Assembly: GCF_001308875.1 (NCBI RefSeq)
Contig: NZ_KQ465106.1
Coordinates: 186,001-250,000, forward strand
Reading direction: 5' to 3'
Length of the DNA: 64,000 nucleotides
Source: Lysinibacillus sp. ZYM-1
GTDB lineage: Bacteria > Bacillota > Bacilli > Bacillales_A > Planococcaceae
A program made the translations under genes and the position numbers. Position 1 is the first letter of the stretch, and each line of letters begins with the position of its first letter. The notes beneath the pieces were generated by a model. That model worked only from the letters and a program-made list of their open reading frames with translations, made no database searches and was not told the DNA's origin. Shown piece after piece: positions 7,457 to 14,494 of this stretch.

Positions 7457-7478
7457 GGAGTGGTGAAAAAACCACTCC
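7457..7478. terminator. Hairpin GGAGTGGT/ACCACTCC
   Basis: A perfect 8-bp stem with a 6-base loop, close to the 3' end of the minus-strand GNAT gene. It resembles the hairpins at 5929 and 6254. Confidence 0.4.
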
Positions 7479-7529
7479 ATGATGACCAGAGCGATTCCAG
7501 TTCATCAAAAACTATTAGAGCTGAAAATA

Positions 7530-8069
7530 TTAATCATTTGGATTTATTATTGCTAATACCTGATGGTCTTCCCAACTATCATTTATTTTCACATTTTTCT
7601 TAGCAATGCCTTCTTTATGAAAACCCGATTTTTCCAAAACTCGAATTGAACCTATATTATGGGGCATTACACCTGCTTCAATTCTATGTAATTTAAGTAT
7701 ATCAAAAGCAAATTCTACAATTAGCTTAGTAGCTTCCGTAGCATAACCATTCCCATTTTGTTCTTTATCTAAGAAATAACCAATAATCGCATTTTGAAGT
7801 GAACCACGATTAATTTGAAATAATTGAATTGTTCCTATTAGTTCATCATTATTCTTTTGGAAAATCCCAAATTTGTACTCTATATCTTTTTGTGAATCTT
7901 CTTCCCACTTTTTTATTAAATTCTGTTGGTATTCTAAAGAATAATAATCATTAGAACGGTTCATGGAGTACTGCTCAAAGAAAGTTTTATTTTCAATTAG
8001 AAATTGTAATAACTCATCTGCATCTAATAAAGCAAATGGTCTCAAGTAAATTGTTTCACCATATAACAT
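7530..8069 (-). CDS. GNAT N-acetyltransferase, RimJ/RimL type
   Basis: A 179-residue GNAT enzyme starting MLYGETIYLRPF, with the acetyl-CoA-binding region around NGYATEATKLIVEFAFDILK and the terminal NIGSIRVLEKSGFHKEGI signature of the RimJ/RimL/SpeG-like branch. It should transfer an acetyl group to a protein N-terminus, amino acid or small amine; the substrate cannot be read from sequence. The start was chosen at the ATG with AGGAGG 7 bases upstream; the 14 extra codons above it lack a site. Its 5' end borders the duplicated phage fragment at 8107. Confidence 0.85.
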   Translation of the reverse strand: MLYGETIYLRPFALLDADELLQFLIENKTFFEQYSMNRSNDYYSLEYQQNLIKKWEEDSQKDIEYKFGIFQKNNDELIGTIQLFQINRGSLQNAIIGYFLDKEQNGNGYATEATKLIVEFAFDILKLHRIEAGVMPHNIGSIRVLEKSGFHKEGIAKKNVKINDSWEDHQVLAIINPND

Positions 8070-8106
8070 AACTTTTCCTCCTAATACGTCAATGTTTTTA
8101 CTATAG

Positions 8107-8153
8107 CACAATCAATAGTGCATGGTGAAACGTCGTTAGAGAATTGGCTGGAA
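8107..8153. repeat. Diverged direct repeat, copy B
   Basis: Copy of 4741-4787 at about 41 of 47 bases, same orientation. Confidence 0.7.
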
Positions 8154-8219
8154 TGGTGATTTTTATGCTCACTTGAATACCCGATACTGTGCCTGATTAA
8201 TTGCCCTGGAAGTATTGAA

Positions 8220-8249
8220 CAGCTCTGCTATGTCCTAATCTTTTTTGGA
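8220..8249. repeat. 30-bp repeat, copy 2
   Basis: Exact direct copy of 608-637 from the integrase remnant, placed inside the interrupted module B. Confidence 0.8.
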
Positions 8250-8422
8250 ACAGTCGAGGGCGTAATTATTTAAATTTACATGGAAAAAGTAATCCGAATG
8301 AAAGTGATGTTAGGTATAATTAAATTACAGATTAATGGAAAATGATTCGTATTCATATTTTGAAACAGAAGGAGGCTATTGGATACTTATAGTGAAATAC
8401 GATTTATGGAGGGCTAGAAACG

Positions 8423-8476
8423 GTGAAGTTATTATTACTCTTTGGATTAATTGTCTTAGTATTAGTAGTTTATTAA
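8423..8476 (+). CDS. 17-residue hydrophobic peptide, partner of the 4889 peptide
   Basis: A GTG-start ORF reads MKLLLLFGLIVLVLVVY, with GGAGGG about 9 bases upstream. It occupies the same position in module B as the 27-residue membrane peptide in module A. Very short, so coding status is uncertain. Confidence 0.3.
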   Translation: MKLLLLFGLIVLVLVVY

Positions 8477-8633
8477 GCCCCAAAATAAAATGGCCATCAC
8501 TTAGTTCAACTATTATTTTTGCACAATTGGTTATCAAGTCGGCCTTTTAAGGTTATATAATGAATGAACAACTCTGTACATATTTAACAAGAGATTGTTT
8601 TGCTAAAAATAAGATAGGGGAGAATCTAGTAAA

Positions 8634-10232
8634 ATGTTGACATATGAGCTTCTAGACACAAAGCTTCTGGCAGACGAAGGAACGATTAGCCCTGTTATGC
8701 TGACAGGTCCGTTTCCCATGATTATCATTCCTACGCAACCCATATCGATTCGAGCGGAGAAAGGTACTTATCGAATAGGAAACAGGCAATTCGTCTTGCT
8801 TTTGCACCAAGAGCAGGATATCCATATGGTCCCAAGCGATAGTGAGGGATTTGCGCCTGTTTCCAGCATCTCATTTAACAGCTATCGGTTGGCTAAACGT
8901 GAGAAAGATACGCTACTATATGTGACTGATATAACGCATTTGCCTGCACATGGGCAGATCATGGAATTTCCTCGGTATGCGGAAGGACTGTTGAAAAATT
9001 TGATGGGACAGTTTCAGCAAACGCAGAACCTGAATACTACCTCTAAGCTTCATTTGCTTCTGCACGAGTTACTCGATACCATTTTTGAAAGAAAGAGTAT
9101 CGATAACAGTTATGTAACAAACGATCAAGCTATTCAGCAGGCTGTTACATATATTAAACAGCATTTTGAAGCACCGCTAACACGTTCATTTATGGCCAAT
9201 ATGACTGGTTTTAACGAAAGCTATTTCTCCTCGCTATTTAAGAAGGAAACAGGGTGGAATTTTGCTGAGTATGTGAATCAAATTCGAATAGACCAAGCAA
9301 AGCTGATGTTACTCGGAACAGATGACAAATTACAGGATATTGCGTTGAAAACAGGATTCGCAGATGGCTCGTATTTGGGAAAAACTTTCAACAAATATGT
9401 CCACCTTTCACCTAGCAGTTTTCGCAAGAGAAAGCATACTAACCGCATAGTTAGTATACAATTTCTTGGAGTATTACTAGCATTAGGCATTCAGCCCCTC
9501 GCTACTACGCGAGAGCTGCTTCAATCATCCCAACTATTGCACAAACGATTGCCGAACATTGTGGAGATAGAGTCTTTTGATCAAATCGAAGCGATACGCC
9601 AACTAGTCCCAGAGTTAATCGTGGCACCAACATATTTTTATAACTACCCTGATATAATGAAAGCACTCGAACAAATTGCCCCTGTTCTGACAATTCCTTG
9701 GGGACAATTGGACAAGCTTGAAGAGGTGCGACTGCTTGGAACATTCCTTGGGCGAATTCAAGAGGCTGAAGATTGGATTACGAAGTTGAAGCAGTCCGCC
9801 ATAGAAGCAAAAAAAATCATTACACCATTTCTAAAGTCAGACACAACAGCAGGTATCTTTGAATTAGGTCACGATAACTTATGGCTGATTCCTTATCTAT
9901 CAGTGCGCTCCGCCTACACTCTATTTCAGCTATTAGGACTACGTGCTCCTCAGTCTATTCAACAGGAGATACTTCAAACAGGGAAACATCTTAAAGTCAA
10001 AGAGCAGGATTTGCCCCTGTATGCGGCAAGTCACATGTTTTTGATTGTGCCGACGGATGATATGGAATCTTTCCGTGCCAAGCTGATGCAGCGTTCCGTT
10101 TGGCAACAATTAGTGTATGAACAAGGGTGCCAATTACACTTACTTAAGCTAAATGAATTTTGGTTTGATGATGGTCTCTCATTGGAGCTCCAACTCGATG
10201 TAATGGTAAAATTGTTAACTAATCAAAGTTAA
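8634..10232 (+). CDS. AraC-family regulator fused to a siderophore-binding-like domain (Btr type)
   Basis: A 532-residue protein. Residues about 1-150 form a sensor-like N-terminal part; about 162-268 are a double helix-turn-helix AraC domain (MANMTGFNESYFSSLFKKET and IALKTGFADGSYLGKTFNKY); about 275-530 resemble a class III (TroA/FecB-type) substrate-binding protein without a signal peptide. This is the design of B. subtilis Btr, which activates siderophore uptake genes when its cytoplasmic domain binds the iron-siderophore. The gene lies directly before a Fur-box promoter and a binding-protein gene, its likely target. AGGGGAG precedes the ATG. The actual ligand is unknown. Confidence 0.85.
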   Translation: MLTYELLDTKLLADEGTISPVMLTGPFPMIIIPTQPISIRAEKGTYRIGNRQFVLLLHQEQDIHMVPSDSEGFAPVSSISFNSYRLAKREKDTLLYVTDITHLPAHGQIMEFPRYAEGLLKNLMGQFQQTQNLNTTSKLHLLLHELLDTIFERKSIDNSYVTNDQAIQQAVTYIKQHFEAPLTRSFMANMTGFNESYFSSLFKKETGWNFAEYVNQIRIDQAKLMLLGTDDKLQDIALKTGFADGSYLGKTFNKYVHLSPSSFRKRKHTNRIVSIQFLGVLLALGIQPLATTRELLQSSQLLHKRLPNIVEIESFDQIEAIRQLVPELIVAPTYFYNYPDIMKALEQIAPVLTIPWGQLDKLEEVRLLGTFLGRIQEAEDWITKLKQSAIEAKKIITPFLKSDTTAGIFELGHDNLWLIPYLSVRSAYTLFQLLGLRAPQSIQQEILQTGKHLKVKEQDLPLYAASHMFLIVPTDDMESFRAKLMQRSVWQQLVYEQGCQLHLLKLNEFWFDDGLSLELQLDVMVKLLTNQS

Positions 10233-10272
10233 ATCCAACAATTTTCCCTATGCAACATCCAATTTAAAGGCG

Positions 10273-10333
10273 TTGTTCTTGGACAAGACTGTCTCTATAA
10301 TGAAAATATCGTCGCGAATGATAATCATTATCA
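10273..10333 (+). promoter_or_regulatory. Promoter with a perfect Fur box
   Basis: TTGTTC (10273-10278) and TATAAT (10296-10301) are spaced 17 bases. TGATAATCATTATCA (10319-10333), a perfect 7-1-7 inverted repeat, matches the Bacillus Fur box and lies just downstream of the -10 element, so iron-loaded Fur should block transcription of the binding-protein gene. Confidence 0.8.
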
Positions 10334-10350
10334 AATAAGGAGGTACAGTC

Positions 10351-11319
10351 TTGTACTTACATAAGATGTTAAAATCGATATTATTTCTTGCTTTAATCGT
10401 CATACTTACGGCTTGTGGCAATGCCAATGATAACACTAAACCCAATACAGAGCAGGATGTTTCCACAACAGCCGAAACAACAGAATCAGCGACAAAAATT
10501 ATTAAAACGCAACGTGGTGATTTGGAAATGCCACGTCATCCCAAACGTATTGTGACGGATGGCTATTTACCAGAGCTACTTGTACTAGGTGTCAAACCAA
10601 TCGGTTCTACACAATGGGATTTGGAGAACAAAGTAATTAAAGATCAGATTGACGGAATTGAAACAACTGGTGAGAGATCATTAGAGACAATTGTTCAACT
10701 GAAACCAGATTTAATCATCACTTGGGTGAGTGATGAAGCAATCCTTCAGCAATACGAGAAAATCGCCCCAACACTCGCGATACCTTATAGCTCTACAGGT
10801 GATATTTTTGAAACGATGCGTCTTTTGGGCGATGCCTTGGACAAAACGGATGAAGCGGAGCAATGGATTAAGCAATTAGATCAGACAGCTGAGGAAGCAC
10901 GAGCACAGCTTGCAGATATCATTAAACCCGATGATACTTTTGCACTTATGGGCGTGTTTGTAGTAGATAAAGGATTTTATATTTATGGTGATGGAGGCTA
11001 CAGAGGTGGTGAAGCCATTTATAAACATCTTCAATTAAAGCCACCTGCGAAACAGGAGAAAGAAATGATAGGGAAAGAGGCTTATCGTCAAGTTTCATAT
11101 GAAGTCATTCCTGAATATGCCGGCGACTATATTTTCATCGATCAAGGTGATTTAATCTCAGAAGTATGGGGTGAGAGCGAAGGACTTTGGAAGTCACTTG
11201 ACGCTGTGAAGAATGAGCGAGTGTTCAAGCTTGACCCAGAGTTGTTCTGGGGCAATGACCCAATCTCATTAGAACTTCAAATCAAAGAAGTGGTGAAAAT
11301 GCTAACTGAAAAACAATAA
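10351..11319 (+). CDS. Iron-siderophore ABC transporter substrate-binding lipoprotein
   Basis: A 322-residue secreted lipoprotein. It has a signal peptide and lipobox (LTACGN, Cys at residue 22), then a two-lobe FecB/TroA-type fold beginning at MPRHPKRIVTDGYLPELLVLGVKP and including the long linker helix near TDEAEQWIKQLDQTAEEARA. It should capture a ferric siderophore at the cell surface for an FecCD-type importer. A TTG start is used, with AGGAGG 7 bases upstream; the Fur box lies between promoter and start. No permease or ATPase gene is adjacent, so it must share a transporter encoded elsewhere. Confidence 0.88.
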   Translation: MYLHKMLKSILFLALIVILTACGNANDNTKPNTEQDVSTTAETTESATKIIKTQRGDLEMPRHPKRIVTDGYLPELLVLGVKPIGSTQWDLENKVIKDQIDGIETTGERSLETIVQLKPDLIITWVSDEAILQQYEKIAPTLAIPYSSTGDIFETMRLLGDALDKTDEAEQWIKQLDQTAEEARAQLADIIKPDDTFALMGVFVVDKGFYIYGDGGYRGGEAIYKHLQLKPPAKQEKEMIGKEAYRQVSYEVIPEYAGDYIFIDQGDLISEVWGESEGLWKSLDAVKNERVFKLDPELFWGNDPISLELQIKEVVKMLTEKQ

Positions 11320-11368
11320 TAAATAGTTCCAATCTTAAAGAACTCTAAAGGGTGATCTCAGACTGTAG

Positions 11369-11416
11369 ACAAAAGCCATCGAGAAGGTTTTCTCTCGATG
11401 GCTTTTGTCATTTTTT
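11369..11416 (+). terminator. Strong terminator after the siderophore-binding gene
   Basis: AAAAGCCATCGAGA and TCTCGATGGCTTTT form a near-perfect long stem, followed by a T-rich tract. Confidence 0.9.
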
Positions 11417-11589
11417 TCTCATTCATATTCAATATTTGGTGAATTACTGTTGGTGATTCATAATGGATAGATATACGTAAAATTAATAGCGGCCTTTAGT
11501 TTCGCCGTTTAATTCTACGTCATCATCGTTTAATAACCCAAAAGTTTACTTTTTAATAATATAGTTAGATGGCGTTCTTTGTGCAGAAG

Positions 11590-11730
11590 TTGATTGGAAC
11601 GAAGGGCGGCGACTCCTGCGGGAAAAGCGGGAAAGTCGAGATCTTGGACTGAGTGGATGTTTTCTGTGCGAAAGCGAAGCGGGGGAAGCAGCTCGACACC
11701 GCCCCATAGTAGAAAGCAACGGTTTTACTT
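11590..11730. repeat. GC-rich intergenic element, probable dispersed Bacillaceae repeat
   Basis: This roughly 140-bp block is clearly more GC-rich than its surroundings. It contains GGCGGCGACTCCTGCGGGAA and later GCGAAGCGGGGGAAGCAGCT, phrases I associate with dispersed intergenic repeats of Bacillus and Lysinibacillus genomes. It has no ORF, and only one copy is seen in this window. The rest of the 11,410-11,929 gap is AT-rich and shows nothing else. Confidence 0.45.
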
Positions 11731-11929
11731 TATTCCATTGTAAAAGAAAAAAAGATATTCAATTGTGGTTTATTCGTTTTAAGACGGTAAACCTTCTTCG
11801 CTTTGTGTATTACTTTTCCTATAAAATAATGCTTACGATATGTGTGTTCAAAGATATTCAGTGCTTTTTCTATTTATAAGAAAAGAATTAATTGAGAAAA
11901 ATTAGGTAATATTATAAAATCAATTTATA

Positions 11930-11947
11930 AATACAATATATTGTATT
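11930..11947. promoter_or_regulatory. Perfect 18-bp palindrome, likely operator of the GntR regulator
   Basis: AATACAATATATTGTATT is a perfect palindrome 24 bases before the regulator ATG. A 15-of-18 match lies before the permease operon at 12720-12737. Position and duplication suggest it is the binding site of the GntR protein. Confidence 0.6.
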
Positions 11948-11971
11948 AAATAACGTATTGGAGAATTAATA

Positions 11972-12616
11972 ATGGAATATTTATCGCTAAAAGACCATGT
12001 TTATAATTATATTGTGGAACAAATTAACAATGGAAGCCTGTTGGCTGGGAAAAAGGTGAATGAAAATCATATTAGTGAAAGCTTAAATGTAAGCAGAACA
12101 CCAGTACGGGAGGCACTTATTCAGCTGACATCAGAAGGCTTGCTAGAAAATATCCCACGTAAAGGGTTTGTGATCAAAAGTCTGACAAAGGAAGAAGCGA
12201 AAGAGACTTATTTTATTATTGGTGCATTGGATGGATTGGCTGCCTCACTTGCATTGCCATTTTTAACGGAAAAAGATATGAAAGAGATGGAGTTTTATAT
12301 ACAAAGTATTGATTTAGCTATTAATACAGAGAATTACAGGATGTACGATAAAATGCAAGAGGCTTTCCATGGTGTTTATCATAAGCTCTGTCCGAATAAG
12401 AGTCTTATCGAACTTTTATTGCAATTAGAAAAAAAATTTATGAAAAATTTAGGTGAAAATGATTCATCAGATCGAGTTAAGGAAATGTTAACCCAGCTCA
12501 ACAATGAACACCGGGAAATTCTAGCTTTTTTCAAGAATGGGGATACAATTGCATTAGAAAGATTTCTAAAAGAAGTCCACTGGAATATGGAAAGAGCGGA
12601 GAAAGTATTGCTATAA
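11972..12616 (+). CDS. GntR-family (FCD) transcriptional regulator
   Basis: A 214-residue regulator. The N-terminal winged helix-turn-helix (about residues 5-70) has the GntR signature VNENHISESLNVSRTPVREA. An all-helical FCD ligand domain follows, with the family's FHGVYHKLCPNKSL helix. FadR/FCD regulators usually respond to small organic or amino acids. It is followed by a permease and an M20 hydrolase and probably controls both, and itself, through the paired palindromes. GGAG is 8 bases before the ATG. Confidence 0.88.
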   Translation: MEYLSLKDHVYNYIVEQINNGSLLAGKKVNENHISESLNVSRTPVREALIQLTSEGLLENIPRKGFVIKSLTKEEAKETYFIIGALDGLAASLALPFLTEKDMKEMEFYIQSIDLAINTENYRMYDKMQEAFHGVYHKLCPNKSLIELLLQLEKKFMKNLGENDSSDRVKEMLTQLNNEHREILAFFKNGDTIALERFLKEVHWNMERAEKVLL

Positions 12617-12639
12617 ATGCTGGAAAAAATGGAAAAACT

Positions 12640-12674
12640 AAGAATCTGTTTCGAAAGAGACGGATTCTTTTTTT
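12640..12674 (+). terminator. Terminator after the GntR gene
   Basis: AGAATCTGTTTC and GAGACGGATTCT arms with a short GAAA-type loop are followed by seven T. Confidence 0.85.
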
Positions 12675-12675
12675 A

Positions 12676-12737
12676 TTGACATATAAAATAAAATATATAA
12701 TATATAGAATAAAAGACTGAATATTATATATTGTCTT
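12676..12737 (+). promoter_or_regulatory. Promoter region and second GntR-type operator before the permease operon
   Basis: TTGACA at 12676 directly follows the terminator; several overlapping TATA-like -10 candidates lie at 12696-12708. AATATTATATATTGTCTT (12720-12737) matches the perfect palindrome upstream of the GntR gene at 15 of 18 positions. It lies downstream of the promoter, where a bound repressor would act as a roadblock. Confidence 0.5.
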
Positions 12738-12763
12738 TTAACAAAGGAGAAAGGGGATTTATC

Positions 12764-12877
12764 TTGATTCATAAGATGCCCTCGTATATAGAGGGGAATG
12801 AATACTATTTACAGTGGGTGTTCAAACGCCTACCGAATCAAAGGAAAGCTTCTGGCGGATGTCACAGATTTTTGTAG
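12764..12877 (+). CDS. Possible 37-residue leader ORF or part of a dispersed intergenic repeat
   Basis: A TTG-start ORF has AAGGGGAT 6 bases upstream, lies between the operator and the permease and ends ASGGCHRFL. The last part and the DNA that follows (to about 12,945) look to me like an intergenic repeat found in Lysinibacillus genomes, whose chance translation often ends in this way; that is recollection, not a search. Coding is doubtful. Confidence 0.3.
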   Translation: MIHKMPSYIEGNEYYLQWVFKRLPNQRKASGGCHRFL

Positions 12878-12982
12878 AGTAGCTTTTTTGAGCGAGTTCG
12901 AAAAAAACTGGCCGCAATAATGTCGAGGCGTAATTGATTTGAGTAGAAAGGTTATGATTTGAAAGATTTAGGGGGATTTACA

Positions 12983-14404
12983 GTGGAGAATAAAGAGTAC
13001 GATTTACATCGTGGGTTAAAACGTAGACATCTTACAATGATCTCAATCGGTGGGACAATTGGGACAGGGTTATTTCTTGCATCTGGAAATGTCGTTGCAA
13101 ATGCTGGAGCTCTTGGAGGTCCAATAGCATTTTTAGTGATTGGTATATTAGTATTTGTATTAATGAAAGGCCTTGGAGAAATGTCAACCTTCATGCCTAT
13201 CCCTGGAGCTTACACTACCTATTCAGGTTTATTTGTACACCCAGTGTTAGGTTTTATGGTAGGTTGGAATTTATATATTAATGGATTCCTTGGACTTGGT
13301 GCTGAAATTGTTGGGGGAGGAATGATTCTTAATCAATTTTTCCCTAGTACGCCTACCTTTATATTCTGTATTAGTATTTCAGCAATCATTTTGTTTTTGA
13401 ACTTAATTGATGTGAAATCCTATGGGGAAGCAGAATACTGGTTTGCGGGCATTAAAGTACTTGCCATCATTGTATTTTTAATTGTTGGAGTTCTGATGAT
13501 TTTCGGTGTTATTGGCGAACAAGGTTTTATAGGTTTTTCAAATTGGAACAGTGAATCGATGTTTCCAAATGGTCTGACAGCAGTAATCATTATGATGACG
13601 GGGGTAGTTTGGTCATATCTAGGAGTAGAGACAGTAGTTTCTGCGGCAGGTGAAGCGGAAAATCCTCAGAAAAACGTTCCTAGAGCCATTAATACGATTT
13701 TTCTTCGTATTTTAATTTTCTACGTAGGATCTATTACCATCATCGGTTTAGTTGTGCCATATCAAAATGTAAGCGTTCTAAGTAATGGTTATGCCGGTCT
13801 TTTAGGTTTAGCAGGCATTCCTGGAGCTGCAACGATCATGAATATTATTATTTTAACATCCTTGGTTTCAGCAGCTAACTCTATCGTTTACTTCCTAAGT
13901 AGAACACTTATTGCACTATCAAAAGAAGGGAAAGCGCCAAAAGCATTAGGGAAGGTCAATAAACGCGGTATTCCAATGAATGCGGTTATCTTAACGTTAT
14001 TCCTTGGACAAGTTTCCTTAATTACGAATTTTATTTCACCAGATAAAGTATTTATTTGGTTAACTTCTATTGCTGGCTTTAATACCTTACTTGGATGGTT
14101 TGGTAGCTATCTTTCTCATTATAAATTTAGAAAATGGTTAGTGAAAAATGGGGGATCTGTCGATAAGCTAAAATTCAAAATGCGGACGTATCCAATTCCA
14201 ACCCTTCTTTGTTTAGCAGCTTTAATAGCTATTGCGATTTATACAGCTTATAGTCCTGAAACAAGATTTTCATTCTATATCGGTGTTCCGATGTTAATAC
14301 TGTACTTTATTGTTGGTACTTATTTATATAAAAAAGGGAAAATTCATGATCCTAGCTATAAGCCGTTTTTAGAAGCACATATACATGATAAAGAAATAAA
14401 ATAA
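12983..14404 (+). CDS. Amino acid permease, APC superfamily (AAT family)
   Basis: A 473-residue membrane transporter with about 12 helices. The N-terminus LHRGLKRRHLTMISIGGTIG continues into TGLFLASG, the hallmark of the APC amino acid transporter family; GEMSTFMPIPGAYTTYSGLF and ETVVSAAGEAENPQKNVPRA are further family motifs. It should import an amino acid or derivative with protons. A GTG start with AGGGGG 8 bases upstream was chosen; a TTG 24 bases earlier lacks a site. It forms an operon with the following M20 hydrolase (90-base gap). Confidence 0.9.
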   Translation: MENKEYDLHRGLKRRHLTMISIGGTIGTGLFLASGNVVANAGALGGPIAFLVIGILVFVLMKGLGEMSTFMPIPGAYTTYSGLFVHPVLGFMVGWNLYINGFLGLGAEIVGGGMILNQFFPSTPTFIFCISISAIILFLNLIDVKSYGEAEYWFAGIKVLAIIVFLIVGVLMIFGVIGEQGFIGFSNWNSESMFPNGLTAVIIMMTGVVWSYLGVETVVSAAGEAENPQKNVPRAINTIFLRILIFYVGSITIIGLVVPYQNVSVLSNGYAGLLGLAGIPGAATIMNIIILTSLVSAANSIVYFLSRTLIALSKEGKAPKALGKVNKRGIPMNAVILTLFLGQVSLITNFISPDKVFIWLTSIAGFNTLLGWFGSYLSHYKFRKWLVKNGGSVDKLKFKMRTYPIPTLLCLAALIAIAIYTAYSPETRFSFYIGVPMLILYFIVGTYLYKKGKIHDPSYKPFLEAHIHDKEIK

Positions 14405-14494
14405 TCAACGCTGTAATCGTTGGTTGCATCCATTTTTCTAGTAAACAATCAGAATGTTACGAGATTTGCGATGAGTTAAAGGAGATATAGAATA

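Larger units (their letters stand above)
8107..8550 (+). other. Decayed phage-derived DNA, second copy of the 4741-4972 module
   Basis: This stretch between the GNAT gene and the AraC regulator has no credible full-length gene. It contains the diverged repeats of the 4741-4860 segment (at 8107-8153 and about 8272-8338), an exact 30-bp scrap of the integrase (8220-8249) between them, and a small membrane peptide ORF. An open frame at 8335-8550 is not supported by a ribosome site. Confidence 0.6.

Noticed and set aside
8335-8550. 71-codon open frame with an early FETEGGYWILIV stretch slightly like a BhlA holin
   Set aside because: No ribosome site, weak similarity only, and it lies in decayed duplicated DNA that also holds a better-supported small ORF in another frame.
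12700-12982. Possible lysine or other amino acid riboswitch before the permease
   Set aside because: No conserved core was recognised; the leader is better explained by an operator, a short ORF and a repeat.
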